Origin: Oscillospiraceae bacterium
Lineage (GTDB): Bacteria; Bacillota_A; Clostridia; Oscillospirales; Ruminococcaceae
Assembly: GCA_004558145.1 (NCBI GenBank)
Contig: SFDQ01000004.1
Span: 124,001-188,000, forward strand
Direction of reading: 5' to 3'
DNA length: 64,000 nt
In this document: positions 1 through 8,843 of the stretch, piece by piece
Position numbering within the stretch: the first letter of the stretch is position 1
Layout: every line of letters begins with the position of its first letter
Translations under genes and position numbers: made by a program
Notes under the pieces: model-generated
What the model saw: the letters and a program-made list of their open reading frames with translations, nothing else
The model's database searches: none
Told to the model about the DNA's origin: nothing

Positions 1-349
1 GCCCTTCCAGCTTGGCGGGGGCCAGCCGCCGCAGGGCGGCAAACACCTTATCCCGCAGAAGGGCCAGCAGCTTGAAGGCGATGAAGTGGTTGCAGGCCTG
101 CTCGCCGTAGCGCAGCAGCCCCCGTGCCAGAGCCATGACCGCCGCGGCGGCGAAGAGGGCGGGCAGGGGCAGCGGGCCGCCCAGGCCCAGCACCCGCAGC
201 AGGCCAAACACTCCGAAGATGGTGATGAAGGAGGCGCACAGGTGCCCCGCCAGCCCCATCAGGACAGCCAGCACCATGTAGCCCGTCAGAGGCTTCACCA
301 GCCCGATGAGCCGGGCCATCACGGCAAATCCGCTTCGTTCCTTTTTCAT
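1..349 (-). CDS. CydC-like ABC transporter subunit (partial, N-terminal part only)
   Basis: The first 116 residues of an ABC exporter-fold subunit are visible; the gene runs off the left edge, so the ATPase half is not in the window. Two membrane segments are seen (about residues 22-58 and 62-78), followed by RYGEQACNHFIAFKLLALLR, a stretch typical of the CydC-like partner in Firmicutes CydDC-type heterodimers. The ATG overlaps the stop of the preceding gene (ATGA), so translation is coupled and the two products should form a heterodimer. The substrate is unknown. True CydDC exports cysteine/glutathione, but the iron-box-like operators upstream suggest a metal-, haem- or siderophore-related role (inference). 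Confidence 0.85.
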   Translation of the reverse strand, partial: MKKERSGFAVMARLIGLVKPLTGYMVLAVLMGLAGHLCASFITIFGVFGLLRVLGLGGPLPLPALFAAAAVMALARGLLRYGEQACNHFIAFKLLALLRDKVFAALRRLAPAKLEG

Positions 350-2079
350 ACCGCGTCCCCCCTTTTATACTGTTCCAGTTCCTGCTGGGCGTTCCACAGC
401 CGGGCGTAGGCCCCGCCCCGGGCCAGCAGTTCGGCGTGGCCGCCCTCTTCCGCCACCCGGCCGTTCTCCAACACATAGAGCTTGTCCGCTCCGGCCACGT
501 TGGCCAGCCGGTGGGAGATGAGGATGACCGTTTTGGTCTTTGCCAGCTCGGTGATGCGGGCCATGATGTCGTTCTCGCTTTCCACGTCGATGTTGGAGGT
601 GGCCTCGTCGAAGATGTAAACGGGGCTGTCGTGCAAAAGGGCCCGGGCCAGGGCAAGCCGCTGACACTGGCCGCCGGAGAGGTTCGAGCCCTTCTCCGCC
701 ACCGGGGCGTCCAGGCCCCCTTCCCCGCGCACAAAGTCCGCAAGGTTCATCTGCTCCAGCACCCGCCAGAGAGCCTCGTCCGGCGCGTCCGGCCGGGCCA
801 TGCGCAGGTTCTCCGCCACGGTGCCCTTGAACAGGTAGCTGTTGTGGGAGATATAGGTGATGTGCCGGGCCAGGGCCGCCTCGCTGATGTCTTCCAGGGG
901 CCGCCCGCCCACCGTGACGCTGCCACCCTGCGGGCGGCGGCGGCCGGTGAGCAGCGAGGCCACGGTGGACTTGCCGCAGCCGGACTCGCCCACCACGGCG
1001 GTGAAGCTGCCCGCCGGGAATTCCATGGTCACGCCCCGCAGCACCGGGCGGTCCGCCTCATAGGCAAAGGCCGCGTTGCGCAGAGCGGCGCCGCCCTCTT
1101 CGGGCACCTGCCCGCCCGCCGCGGGCGCTTCGGGCAGGTCCAGCAGGCGGAAGATGCGCTCCGCCGCGGCCATGCCGTTCATGGCCACGTGGAAGAAGCT
1201 GCCCAAAAGGCGCATGGGCAGAAAGAACTCCGCCGCCAGCAGAATGATGAACAGCGCCCCCGCCAGGTCCACCCGGCCGGCGGCAAAACGGCTCACCGCC
1301 AGGGCCATGCCCGCCGCCGCGCCGCCGTAGGCGATGAGGTCCATGATGGTGATGGAGTTCAGCTGCATGGTGAGCACCTTCATGGTGATGCGGCGGAACT
1401 GCTCGGCCTGCCGGTTCATCTCGGCGTGCTTCTGCCCGTCCGCGCCGTAAATTTTCAGGGTGGTCAGGCCCTGCAGGTTTTCCAGAAAGGTGTCGCCCAG
1501 GGCGGTGTACTGCCCCCAGTAGCGGCCCAGCAGCTTTTTGGCCCAGGTCTGCACCGCCGCGATGGACACCGGGATGAGCGGCACGCACACCAGCAGCACC
1601 ACGGCGCTCATCACATCCACCGGGGCCAGCACCGCGAACAGGGTGAGCGGCGCCAGCATGGCGTAGAAGAACTGGGGCAGGTACTGGCCGAAGTAGACCT
1701 CCAGCTGGTCCACCCCTTCCACCGCCACCTGCACGGCCTCGCTGGTGCGCACCTGCTGCCGGCCCGCCGCGCCCAGCCGCAGCAACTTTTCATAGATAAG
1801 GCGGCGCAGTTTTGCCTTCACCGCCCGGCTGGACCGCCAGCTCATGCCCGCCGAGGCCAGGGTGCAGCCGAAGCGCACTGCCAGCGCGGCGGCGGCCAGC
1901 GCACCCAGCCGGAGCAGGCCGGCCGGGTCGGCTGTGCCCGCCCACAGCGCCGCCAGCAGGCGGCAGACCGCGCCGGTGAGCAGGATGTTCGCCGCCAGCG
2001 ACACCCACTGGAACGCCACCCCCGCCGCGATGTACTTTTTGCTCTCGCTGACCATGCCGATCAGCCGTGTGTTGATCAT
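346..2079 (-). CDS. CydD-like ABC transporter, fused permease and ATPase
   Basis: The 577-residue product has an N-terminal six-helix ABC exporter domain (about residues 1-310) and a C-terminal nucleotide-binding domain. Walker A (GESGCGKST), the signature LSGGQ and Walker B (VYIFDEATS) are all intact. QYLPQFFYAMLAPLTLF in the membrane domain is CydD-like. I chose the ATG at 2079 because GGGGGGAGAG lies just upstream; a longer reading frame exists but would begin inside the operator region. The gene overlaps its CydC-like partner by 4 bases. It is transcribed from a promoter with two palindromes near the start site, so expression is probably repressor-controlled. The substrate cannot be told from sequence; an iron-linked role is inferred only from the operators. 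Confidence 0.88.
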   Translation of the reverse strand: MINTRLIGMVSESKKYIAAGVAFQWVSLAANILLTGAVCRLLAALWAGTADPAGLLRLGALAAAALAVRFGCTLASAGMSWRSSRAVKAKLRRLIYEKLLRLGAAGRQQVRTSEAVQVAVEGVDQLEVYFGQYLPQFFYAMLAPLTLFAVLAPVDVMSAVVLLVCVPLIPVSIAAVQTWAKKLLGRYWGQYTALGDTFLENLQGLTTLKIYGADGQKHAEMNRQAEQFRRITMKVLTMQLNSITIMDLIAYGGAAAGMALAVSRFAAGRVDLAGALFIILLAAEFFLPMRLLGSFFHVAMNGMAAAERIFRLLDLPEAPAAGGQVPEEGGAALRNAAFAYEADRPVLRGVTMEFPAGSFTAVVGESGCGKSTVASLLTGRRRPQGGSVTVGGRPLEDISEAALARHITYISHNSYLFKGTVAENLRMARPDAPDEALWRVLEQMNLADFVRGEGGLDAPVAEKGSNLSGGQCQRLALARALLHDSPVYIFDEATSNIDVESENDIMARITELAKTKTVILISHRLANVAGADKLYVLENGRVAEEGGHAELLARGGAYARLWNAQQELEQYKRGDAV

Positions 2080-2111
2080 CGTTTCTCTCCCCCCGCGCCT
2101 TCGGGCGCAAA

Positions 2112-2163
2112 TGTTAGTTTTAGCTAACTCAAAATCCAAAAATTCGGTTAGCCTTAGCTAACC
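2112..2163 (-). promoter_or_regulatory. Two DtxR/IdeR-like palindromic operators
   Basis: Two related dyads lie just downstream of the -10 box. One is GGTTAGC-N4-GCTAACC at 2146-2163 (perfect). The other is GTTAGT-N4-GCTAAC at 2113-2128 (one mismatch). Their centres are 34 bp apart. The half-site GTTAG/CTAAC resembles sites of DtxR-family iron or manganese repressors. The upstream copy covers the expected transcription start, as expected for a repressor site. Confidence 0.6.
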
Positions 2164-2170
2164 ACGGTAC

Positions 2171-2200
2171 AGGATACCACACTCTCCTCCCCTTTGTCAA
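2171..2200 (-). promoter_or_regulatory. Promoter of the CydDC-like operon
   Basis: On the minus strand TTGACA (2195-2200) and TATCCT (2171-2176) are separated by 18 bp. This is a strong -35 with a good -10, and the operators follow immediately. Confidence 0.7.
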
Positions 2201-2280
2201 GGAAAAATGCGGGAGGGCGGCCCAGCGCAAACGGGCAGAGGCCGGGCGCAGCCCTCCAAAGAGCGCGGGGGACGGGCGGT

Positions 2281-3549
2281 TCAGCTTTGCACGGAGGGCA
2301 GACTGACCAGCAGGCAGAAGCGCCCTTGGTCGGCCCCGGCCTGCAATGTTCCGCCGCACCGCTGGGCGATCTCCCGCATGCCGGGGATGCCGAAGCCGTG
2401 GGCGGCGCGGTCCGCCTTGGTGGTGGCAAGGTCCGGGTCCACCGGGCCGGAAACGGGGTTTTCCACCCGCAGCATGAACAGGCCCTTATCCTGCCGGCAG
2501 CGCAGGCGCACCCAGGGGTCGGGGCAGCGGGCCGCGCCCTCCCGGGCGTTGTCCAGCGCGTTGCCCAGAAGGGCGCAGAGGTCGGTGTCCGACAGGGGCA
2601 GCGAGGAGGGCAGCTGGGCCTTGAAATCCGCCCGCACGCCCGCCTGCTCCAGCTCCGCCGCCTTCACCGCCAGCACCACGTTGGCCGCCTCGTTCTCGCA
2701 AAAGCGCACGGGGCCCCGCAGCCCCTCCTGGCGGCCCAGCTCGTCCAGATAGGCGCAGGCCTCCGCCCAGCGCTTTTGCTCCATCAGCCCGCCCAGCACC
2801 GAGAGATGGTTGCGCAGATCGTGGCGCAGCTGGCGCACCTGGCTTTCCCGGGCGCGGAGGGCCTGATAATAGGCCTCCCGCAGAGAGGCCAGCCGCCGGG
2901 CCTGTTCCAGCGTTTCGTGCTCGGCCAACACGAGGATGGCAAAGAGCAGCAGCACCGAGGTGACCAGCGCCACTGGCAGCACCGCGAGGCCCATTTTCAA
3001 GGCGAGGGTGTCCACCTGAGGCGAGGGTTCCGCTCCGCCGGTGAGCAGCACCACCGCCGCCAGCGAGCACAGAGGCATGGCTGCAAGGCCCAGCACCAGC
3101 CGCCACAGCCGGGGCGAAAGGCTCACCGGCTGCTCCGGCAGGCGCTTTTTCAGCACGAGCCACACCCCGGTCAGCGCCGCGGCGCGCAGCATGAGGGAGA
3201 ACACGTCGCTGGTGAAACCGCCCCAGAGCACCTCCGCCGCATAGTTGTCGATGAGGGCGCTCAGCGACATGATGAGGCAGAAGAGGATGACCCCCACCGC
3301 CAGCCGCCCCGCAAGGTCGCCCCGGGTGCAGAGCAAAAACGCCGCCAGAAACACCGGCAGCGCGTAGAGCAGGTTCGGGTCCCCCACCCAGATGGGCAGG
3401 CTGCCCATGTAGCCCAGGCCCACCAGCATCAGCGCTTTCTGCCACCGGCGGCCCCGCAAATCGGCAAAGGGGCGGCAGAGCAGAAAGGCGGGCGCGCCGA
3501 TGCAGACGGAGCAGACAAGACTCAGAAAAATCAGAAGCAGTTCATCCAT
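2281..3549 (-). CDS. GHKL (AgrC-type) sensor histidine kinase
   Basis: The 422-residue membrane kinase has six or seven N-terminal hydrophobic segments (about residues 1-225). A short coiled linker leads to the phospho-acceptor motif RHDLRNHL, then an N-box (LLGNALDNA) and a glycine-rich lid (HGFGIPGM). This is the layout of AgrC/VirS-type peptide-sensing kinases that pair with LytTR regulators. The ATG lies 4 bp after the stop of the LytTR regulator gene, so the two are one operon. A divergent BceAB-like ABC transporter makes sensing of a peptide or cell-envelope stress plausible. The ligand is unknown. Confidence 0.9.
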   Translation of the reverse strand: MDELLLIFLSLVCSVCIGAPAFLLCRPFADLRGRRWQKALMLVGLGYMGSLPIWVGDPNLLYALPVFLAAFLLCTRGDLAGRLAVGVILFCLIMSLSALIDNYAAEVLWGGFTSDVFSLMLRAAALTGVWLVLKKRLPEQPVSLSPRLWRLVLGLAAMPLCSLAAVVLLTGGAEPSPQVDTLALKMGLAVLPVALVTSVLLLFAILVLAEHETLEQARRLASLREAYYQALRARESQVRQLRHDLRNHLSVLGGLMEQKRWAEACAYLDELGRQEGLRGPVRFCENEAANVVLAVKAAELEQAGVRADFKAQLPSSLPLSDTDLCALLGNALDNAREGAARCPDPWVRLRCRQDKGLFMLRVENPVSGPVDPDLATTKADRAAHGFGIPGMREIAQRCGGTLQAGADQGRFCLLVSLPSVQS

Positions 3550-3553
3550 CGCG

Positions 3554-4267
3554 TCAGTCCCCCAGTTCCGCCCGGGCCATGGCCAGCAGCGCCCCCTGCC
3601 GGCAGGAGCGGCTCACTGGCAGCGAAGCGCCGCCGGTGAGATACACCTCCGCGCCCTCCAGCCGCTCCACCGCCGCCGCACGCACCAGATACCGCTGATG
3701 CACCCGCACAAAATCCGGCCCCAGCTGGGCGGCCACGTCGTCCAGCTTGCCGTAAAAGGTATACGAACGGTCCGCCGTCACGCAGGTCACCTGCCGCCGG
3801 TCGGAGGAAAAGTAGAGTATCTTTTGCAGGGGGATGCGGTAATACACCTCGCCGCTGCGGCAGACATAGGCCCGCTCCAGCGCGCGGCACAGCGCCGCCC
3901 CGGCCCGGTCCAGCATCTCTTCCAGCGCCTCGGGGGCCGGGGGCTTGAGCAGATAGCCCAGCGCCCCCACGCCGTAGCCGTCGAACACCCGGTCGGCGTG
4001 GCCGGTGACGAACACGATCTGCAGCCCCTCGTCCGCCGCCCGCAGCCGCCGGGCGGTCTCGATGCCGTCCACCTCGCCCATCTCCAGGTCCAGGAACACC
4101 AGGTCTAGCTCCCCCGCGTGGCCTTCCAGCCAGCGCAGCAGGTTCTCCCCGGCGGAAAATTCAAAGAACGCGGCGGTGATGCGGCGCTTTTCCGCCGCGC
4201 GCTCCAGCGCGGCCCGCAGCACCAGCCGGGCGTCGTACACGTCGTCACAGATGCCAATGCGAAGCAC
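3554..4267 (-). CDS. LytTR-family response regulator
   Basis: The 237-residue protein has a receiver domain (CDD near residue 8, phospho-acceptor in LVFLDLEM, lysine in LLKPP) and a C-terminal LytTR DNA-binding domain (FVRVHQRYLVR is typical). Translation should start at GTG 4267, preceded by GGAAAGGAGG at proper spacing. A much longer open frame through this start runs antisense across the neighbouring transporter and is not real. It forms an operon with the GHKL kinase. Its likely targets are its own promoter and the divergent transporter in the 234-bp intergenic region. Confidence 0.9.
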   Translation of the reverse strand: MLRIGICDDVYDARLVLRAALERAAEKRRITAAFFEFSAGENLLRWLEGHAGELDLVFLDLEMGEVDGIETARRLRAADEGLQIVFVTGHADRVFDGYGVGALGYLLKPPAPEALEEMLDRAGAALCRALERAYVCRSGEVYYRIPLQKILYFSSDRRQVTCVTADRSYTFYGKLDDVAAQLGPDFVRVHQRYLVRAAAVERLEGAEVYLTGGASLPVSRSCRQGALLAMARAELGD

Positions 4268-4501
4268 GGCGCTCCCCTCCTTTCCGGGTTTCTGCGGGTA
4301 TTGTACCACGGCGGGGCCTGAAGCGCCAAACCAAACTTGACGGCAGAGCCGCCAATTTTTACATGCTCCGCCCTCGCCGCGCAAAAGCTGGCCTCTCCCG
4401 CCCCGAACTTGACCGCCCCGTTTGCGCCGCCGGGCCGCCGGCGTTACCCTCAAAGCAGAGGGCCGGGCGTTTTTCCGGCCCCGGAAAGGAAGGAACGCGA
4501 C
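4268..4501. promoter_or_regulatory. Divergent regulatory region between LytTR regulator and ABC transporter
   Basis: The leftward promoter has TACAAT at 4300-4305 with no good -35. A possible rightward promoter is TTGACG (4337-4342)-N16-TTACAT (4359-4364). The 11-mer AACTTGACSGC occurs twice on the + strand, at 4334-4344 and 4406-4416, 72 bp apart; these are candidate regulator sites. No gene is visible. Confidence 0.4.
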
Positions 4502-5245
4502 ATGCTCACGGTGAAAGACCTTTACAAATCCTACCGGGTGGGCGGCTCCACCTACGATGTGCTGAGCGGGGTGAGCCTGACGGTGGAAAAAGGCGAGTTT
4601 GTGGCGGTGATGGGGCCCTCCGGCTCCGGCAAGACCACCCTGCTCAACTGCATCTCCTGCTACACCCCCGCCGACTCCGGCAGCATCCTGTTGGACGGGG
4701 TGGAGCTGGCCCGGCTGAAGGAGGACGAACTGGCCGGGGTGCGCAACCAGAAACTGGGCTTCGTCTTTCAGGATTTTCTTTTGCTGGACGGCCTCTCGGT
4801 GCGGGAGAACATCCTGCTGCCGGCTATTTTGAGCGGGCACATCAACAGCACCGCCGAGGCCCGGGCGGACCAATTGTGCGATGTGTTCGGCATCGGCGGC
4901 ATTCGGGACAAATACCCTGCCGAGATCTCCGGCGGCGAAAAGCAGCGCACGGCGGTGGCCCGGGCGCTCATCAACCATCCGCTGCTGGTGCTGGCGGACG
5001 AGCCCACCGGCAACCTGGACTCCAAATCCGCCCGGGCGGTCATCCGCACCTTTGAGCAGGCCCGGCAGGCGCTGGGGGCCACCATCTTCATGGTGACCCA
5101 CGACTCCTACGCCGCCTCTCACTGCGACCGGGTGGTCATTTTGCAGGACGGCCGGGTGCGCCGCACGCTGGAAAAGGGCGGCATGGAGCGCAGCGCGTTT
5201 CAGGACCTGCTGCTGGACGCCATCCGGGAAATGGGAAAGGAGTGA
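4502..5245 (+). CDS. BceA/MacB-like ABC transporter ATPase
   Basis: The 247-residue ATPase has Walker A GPSGSGKTT, Q-loop VFQDF, signature ISGGEKQR, Walker B LVLADEPT and a switch histidine (TH). It belongs to the group that energises FtsX-like permeases (BceA, LolD, MacB). The ATG at 4502 follows GGAAAGGAAGG. The next gene is a large FtsX-like permease 6 bp downstream. With a two-component system encoded divergently, the pair resembles peptide-antibiotic sensing and detoxification modules. The usual Bce partner is an OmpR-type system, whereas here it is GHKL/LytTR. Confidence 0.9.
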   Translation: MLTVKDLYKSYRVGGSTYDVLSGVSLTVEKGEFVAVMGPSGSGKTTLLNCISCYTPADSGSILLDGVELARLKEDELAGVRNQKLGFVFQDFLLLDGLSVRENILLPAILSGHINSTAEARADQLCDVFGIGGIRDKYPAEISGGEKQRTAVARALINHPLLVLADEPTGNLDSKSARAVIRTFEQARQALGATIFMVTHDSYAASHCDRVVILQDGRVRRTLEKGGMERSAFQDLLLDAIREMGKE

Positions 5246-5251
5246 GCGGGC

Positions 5252-7372
5252 GTGAACAGCTTTACTTCCGTGTGGGCCCGGTTGCGCAGCCGCGGCCGCA
5301 GCCGTTACGCCCTTTTGGCCGGGTGCTGCTTTTTCTCCACGCTGCTCATCACCGCCTACGCCCTGATGATGCGCGCGCCCACCATCCTCCAGGTGCTGCC
5401 CGAAGGGGGCGACAGCCGCAAGCAGGTCATCATGGTCTTTGCGCTGGCGGTGCTGGGATGCGGGGTGTTCACCGCCTACGCCGCCGGGCTGTTTTTCCGC
5501 CAGCGCTCCCGGGAGACGGGGGTGTTTCTGGCGCTGGGGGCCAGCCGGGGGCAGGTGCAGGCGCTGCTGCTGCCGGAGGTGTGTGTGCTGGGGCTGACCG
5601 CCTGCGGGGCGGGGGCCGTGCTGGGCGTGCCGCTGGCCTTCGGGCTGTGGCAGCTGTTCCGCGCCTTTGTGGTGGACAGCGGCGAGATGCCCCTGCGCTT
5701 TGACTTCGGCGCGCTGGCCTGGCCGCTGGCCTTTGCCGCCTACACGGTGCTCATGCTGCTGTGGATGGGCCGGCGCTCGGTGCGCAGGGCCAGCATCATG
5801 GAGGTGGTACGCCAGAGCCACACCGCCGAGCCGGTGCGGGCGGTGCCCCGCTTCTACGGCTGGCTGGGCATCCTGCTGACGGCGGCGGGCTGCCTGTGCG
5901 GCTATCTTGTGCCCACCATCTGCGTGCGGTGGCTGCACTGGTATGCCCCCGCCATTTTCACCGCGCCGTTCTATCTGCCCGCGCTGGCGGGGCTGTATAT
6001 GATGCTGCTGCACACGGTGGCCAACGGCTGGGGCTGCAGAGCCGCCTGGCACCGGGACATTCTCTCGGTGTCCATGATGCGCTTTGAGGGCCGCCAGACG
6101 GTGCGCAACATGCTGGTGATGACGGTGCTCATCGGCGGGGCGTGCTTTGCGGGCTTTTATGCGCCCATGCTGGGCACCGGCTCCATGCTCAGCTACGACG
6201 CCCGCCCGGTGGACTTTGCCTTTCACTACCGGGCCGACCAGGACATGCCCCAGAAGGACGAGGTGCTGGCGCTGGCCGAAGAGTACGGCGTGGAGGTAAC
6301 CCATTGGGCCGAGGCGCCCATGGCGCGCCTTGGGGTGGACGGCGAACACGACGTGGAGACCGAGGGCCCGCTGGGCACCACCTGGGAGGCCGTGTACAGC
6401 GAGCTGAATTCCTCGGAGCTGTTTTTGTCCGAGAGCGGCTGGAACGCCCTCACCGGCGAGAGCGTGGACATCGCGCCGGGGCAGGCCGCGGCGGTGTTGG
6501 ACGCTTCTGGCAGCAGCCAGGGCAGGTTCTCCCCCGGCATCAGCCTTGTGACCAACACCGTCACCGGCCAGCGCCTGCACGTCAGCGCCGCCGCACCGCT
6601 GCGCAGCGACATGCTGTTCGGGTATTTCGTGCTGGACGACGGCGACTGGGCCGTGATGACCGCCGGCCTGCCCGGCGACTGGCGGGAGCAGATGGTCTTT
6701 TTTGACGCGGCGGAGGGCGGCGATGAATATGCCTTTGCCAAGGCGCTCTTCAACGAGATCGTGGACCGCTCCGGCCCGGAGGTGGCTCTGCACAGCGGCT
6801 GGGACCCGGTGGTGCGTCAGCGCTATATCGAGGAAGAGGGTTCCTATTTCCTGGACCGGGAGACCCTTTTGGCAAACGGCGAGAGTGCCATCGACTACGC
6901 CCTGCGGGACAGCTCCGAGTTCCGCCTGTTCTGGCAGTACATGCCCCAGTTCCGGGCGCTGGACAAGGCGGACTTTGTGCGCACGCTGGCGGTGTTTCTG
7001 ATGCTGTTCCTTTTCATCAGCACCGTGTGCTTTGCGGCGGCGGCGGTCATCGGTTTCGTGCGCAGCCTCACCATCGCGCTGGAAAATCGCCGGGTCTACG
7101 GCGACCTGCGCCGGCTGGGAGCGTCGGCGGACTGGATGCGCCGCTCGGCCCGCAGCCAGGTGCGTCGGGTGTTCACCGTGCCCACCGCCGCGGGCATCGG
7201 CCTCATGTACGCCTTTTACGGCATGATCATGTTTTTCAACGACGGCAGTTTCACCGTCGGGGAGCTGGCGGGCCTTGGCAGCTGCCTTGGGCTGGCGGCG
7301 GCGGTGGCCGCGGCGCTCTGGTGCGTGTACCGGCTGGCGGTGCGGGGCGTTTTTCGGGTGCTGGGGCTTTGA
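5252..7372 (+). CDS. FtsX-like ABC permease, BceB-type
   Basis: The 706-residue protein has a large extracytoplasmic domain (about residues 310-560) between groups of membrane helices: one at the N-terminus, helices near 65-290, and three C-terminal helices from about residue 570. This BceB-like layout is used in peptide-antibiotic resistance transporters. Translation begins at GTG 5252, preceded by GGAAAGGAG at the end of the ATPase gene. FRQRSRETGVFLALGASRGQ matches the FtsX-domain signature. The two genes form one operon under the divergent regulatory region. The substrate is unknown. Confidence 0.88.
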   Translation: MNSFTSVWARLRSRGRSRYALLAGCCFFSTLLITAYALMMRAPTILQVLPEGGDSRKQVIMVFALAVLGCGVFTAYAAGLFFRQRSRETGVFLALGASRGQVQALLLPEVCVLGLTACGAGAVLGVPLAFGLWQLFRAFVVDSGEMPLRFDFGALAWPLAFAAYTVLMLLWMGRRSVRRASIMEVVRQSHTAEPVRAVPRFYGWLGILLTAAGCLCGYLVPTICVRWLHWYAPAIFTAPFYLPALAGLYMMLLHTVANGWGCRAAWHRDILSVSMMRFEGRQTVRNMLVMTVLIGGACFAGFYAPMLGTGSMLSYDARPVDFAFHYRADQDMPQKDEVLALAEEYGVEVTHWAEAPMARLGVDGEHDVETEGPLGTTWEAVYSELNSSELFLSESGWNALTGESVDIAPGQAAAVLDASGSSQGRFSPGISLVTNTVTGQRLHVSAAAPLRSDMLFGYFVLDDGDWAVMTAGLPGDWREQMVFFDAAEGGDEYAFAKALFNEIVDRSGPEVALHSGWDPVVRQRYIEEEGSYFLDRETLLANGESAIDYALRDSSEFRLFWQYMPQFRALDKADFVRTLAVFLMLFLFISTVCFAAAAVIGFVRSLTIALENRRVYGDLRRLGASADWMRRSARSQVRRVFTVPTAAGIGLMYAFYGMIMFFNDGSFTVGELAGLGSCLGLAAAVAAALWCVYRLAVRGVFRVLGL

Positions 7373-7379
7373 CGCGCCG

Positions 7380-7408
7380 TTGACATCCGGCCCGCCGCGT
7401 GGGATACT
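7380..7408 (+). promoter_or_regulatory. Promoter for the 7448 gene
   Basis: TTGACA (7380-7385), 17-bp spacer, GATACT (7403-7408). The start codon is 40 bp downstream, with AAAGGAGG just before it. Confidence 0.75.
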
Positions 7409-7447
7409 TATAGCAAATCAGCGCCTGCGCGCAAAGGAGGCTCCATC

Positions 7448-8062
7448 ATGGCACATCCCCAAACTTCCTGGCCCGAGCGGTATTATGAAGAGTTTGACCC
7501 GGAAAGGCGGCGCAGGCTGCTGGACGAGGCCATGGCCGCGGGCGAAGGCGACGCGGCGGAAAACGAGGTCCGCCGCAGGCTGTGGGAGCTGCGCTATGTG
7601 CAGCCCCGAAAAAACGCCCCGCTGGCGGACCGCTACATCGCCCTGTGGCTGTCGCTGGACCACTGGCGCAAGGTGGGGCTTGCCCCCCGTCAGATGCGCG
7701 CCGCCCGCAAGGAGCTGGAAAAGATGACCGGTCTTTTGCAGCCGGAGGGCGACGCGGGCCTTGTGCAGCCGCTGCTGCACAGCGAGCTGATGCACGCGGT
7801 GCGGCTGTATCTGACCACCTGCGTCCAGGGCAACTACGGCACCATGCTGATGGGCATGATGCGCATGAAGGACGAGCAGATCGTCGGCAAGGCGGCAAAG
7901 GAAGTGGCGGAGGTGACCCTGACGGTGCCCCGCTGGGCGGGCATGGACGAGGTCTTCGCCCCCCTTGCCCCCGCCGCCCGGGAGGCCTTCGCCCTGGTGT
8001 TCCCCGCCGGGACCGAGGCGCTGGAACGCGCCTTTGCCCAGTATGACCAGAGCGCCCGGTGA
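7448..8062 (+). CDS. Conserved protein of unknown function (possibly DUF6553-like)
   Basis: The 204-residue protein is soluble and mostly helical, with no signal peptide or membrane segment. The opening motif (YYEEFDPERRRRLLDEA) and the run of charged helices recall an uncharacterised Clostridia family that I think is DUF6553, but I cannot confirm this. It is monocistronic, with its own consensus promoter and a strong terminator. It starts at ATG 7448 behind AAAGGAGG. Nothing in the neighbourhood points to a function. Confidence 0.75.
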   Translation: MAHPQTSWPERYYEEFDPERRRRLLDEAMAAGEGDAAENEVRRRLWELRYVQPRKNAPLADRYIALWLSLDHWRKVGLAPRQMRAARKELEKMTGLLQPEGDAGLVQPLLHSELMHAVRLYLTTCVQGNYGTMLMGMMRMKDEQIVGKAAKEVAEVTLTVPRWAGMDEVFAPLAPAAREAFALVFPAGTEALERAFAQYDQSAR

Positions 8063-8081
8063 GCGCTTTGCAAAAACAGAA

Positions 8082-8113
8082 CAGGACCCTCTTTTTGAGG
8101 GTCCTGCTTTTTT
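8082..8113 (+). terminator. Intrinsic terminator after the 7448 gene
   Basis: A 10-bp perfect stem (CAGGACCCTC / GAGGGTCCTG) with a T5 loop is followed by a T6 run. The convergent ABC permease gene ends at 8112, so the leftward transcript also passes through it, but without a good U-tract. Confidence 0.9.
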
Positions 8114-8840
8114 ATTCCTCCGCCGCGTCCCGCCGGCGGAGGAAGGCCAGCGTCAGCAGCGCAAAGGCCGCGGTGTAGGCAAGGGCCGAGAGGGCGAAGG
8201 GCCCGAGATCCAGTTCCATCTGCGGGTTGTTCGCCCGCATGCCGAGGCAGAGCAGGGAGTACGGGAAGGCGTATCCGAAGCCCTGGGCGGTGAGCATCAG
8301 GCCCAGGATGCCCCCCGCCAAGCCAAAGGCCACCGGCGGCGCGAAGGCCCGGATGACCAGGCTGAAAAACAGCTGCACCGCGCACACCGACACCCCGCCC
8401 AGCGCGCCGAACAGCAGCCAGCCGGGCAATTGGGGCGGCACCGGGCCGGCCACCCCGGCCAGCTTTCCGCAGAGGAGGAACAGCCCGCCGATGCACCCCT
8501 GGGCCAGCAGGGACATACCGGCGGCCAGGATCAGCTTTGCGGCGTAGAGGTCACGCACCGGCACCGGCGCGGTGAGAAAGGTGTTCCAGTTGCGGCCGGT
8601 GTGTTCCAGCCGCCACTGCCATGCGCAGAACACCCCCAGCAGCGCGGGCAGAAAGAAGGTGGAGGAAAAAAGGGTGTGCTGGCTCCACAAGCTGTACCAC
8701 CCGTTGTCCAGCACGGCCTGGTTCGCAAGGAAATTCCCGGTGCCCAGCACAGCCGGAAAGACCGGCAGCAGCACAAACGCCAGCCACACCGGCGAGCGGC
8801 GGCACTTTTGCAGTTCCGCCTTCAAACAGCGAAGCAGCAT
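8112..8840 (-). CDS. ABC-2 type permease, lantibiotic-immunity type (second subunit)
   Basis: The 242-residue protein has about six membrane helices and is similar in plan to MutG/SpaG/CprC-type permeases of bacteriocin self-protection and peptide-resistance transporters. It is the last gene of a three-gene operon, 3 bp after the preceding permease. The N-terminus LLRCLKAELQKCRRSPVWL parallels that of its partner (LLRLEFFKCRRRK), as usual for these paired permeases. A divergent two-component system is encoded upstream. Confidence 0.85.
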   Translation of the reverse strand: MLLRCLKAELQKCRRSPVWLAFVLLPVFPAVLGTGNFLANQAVLDNGWYSLWSQHTLFSSTFFLPALLGVFCAWQWRLEHTGRNWNTFLTAPVPVRDLYAAKLILAAGMSLLAQGCIGGLFLLCGKLAGVAGPVPPQLPGWLLFGALGGVSVCAVQLFFSLVIRAFAPPVAFGLAGGILGLMLTAQGFGYAFPYSLLCLGMRANNPQMELDLGPFALSALAYTAAFALLTLAFLRRRDAAEE

Positions 8841-8843
8841 CCT

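Noticed and set aside
1..2079. Naming the first two genes cydC and cydD outright
   Set aside because: No cytochrome bd genes are visible and the operators suggest metal control, so only CydDC-like is justified.
3554..6793. A leftward open frame of about 1079 codons spanning the LytTR gene and the transporter genes
   Set aside because: Only the last 237 codons are real. The rest is antisense to the ABC ATPase and permease, with His/Gln/Pro/Arg-rich composition typical of GC-rich shadow frames.
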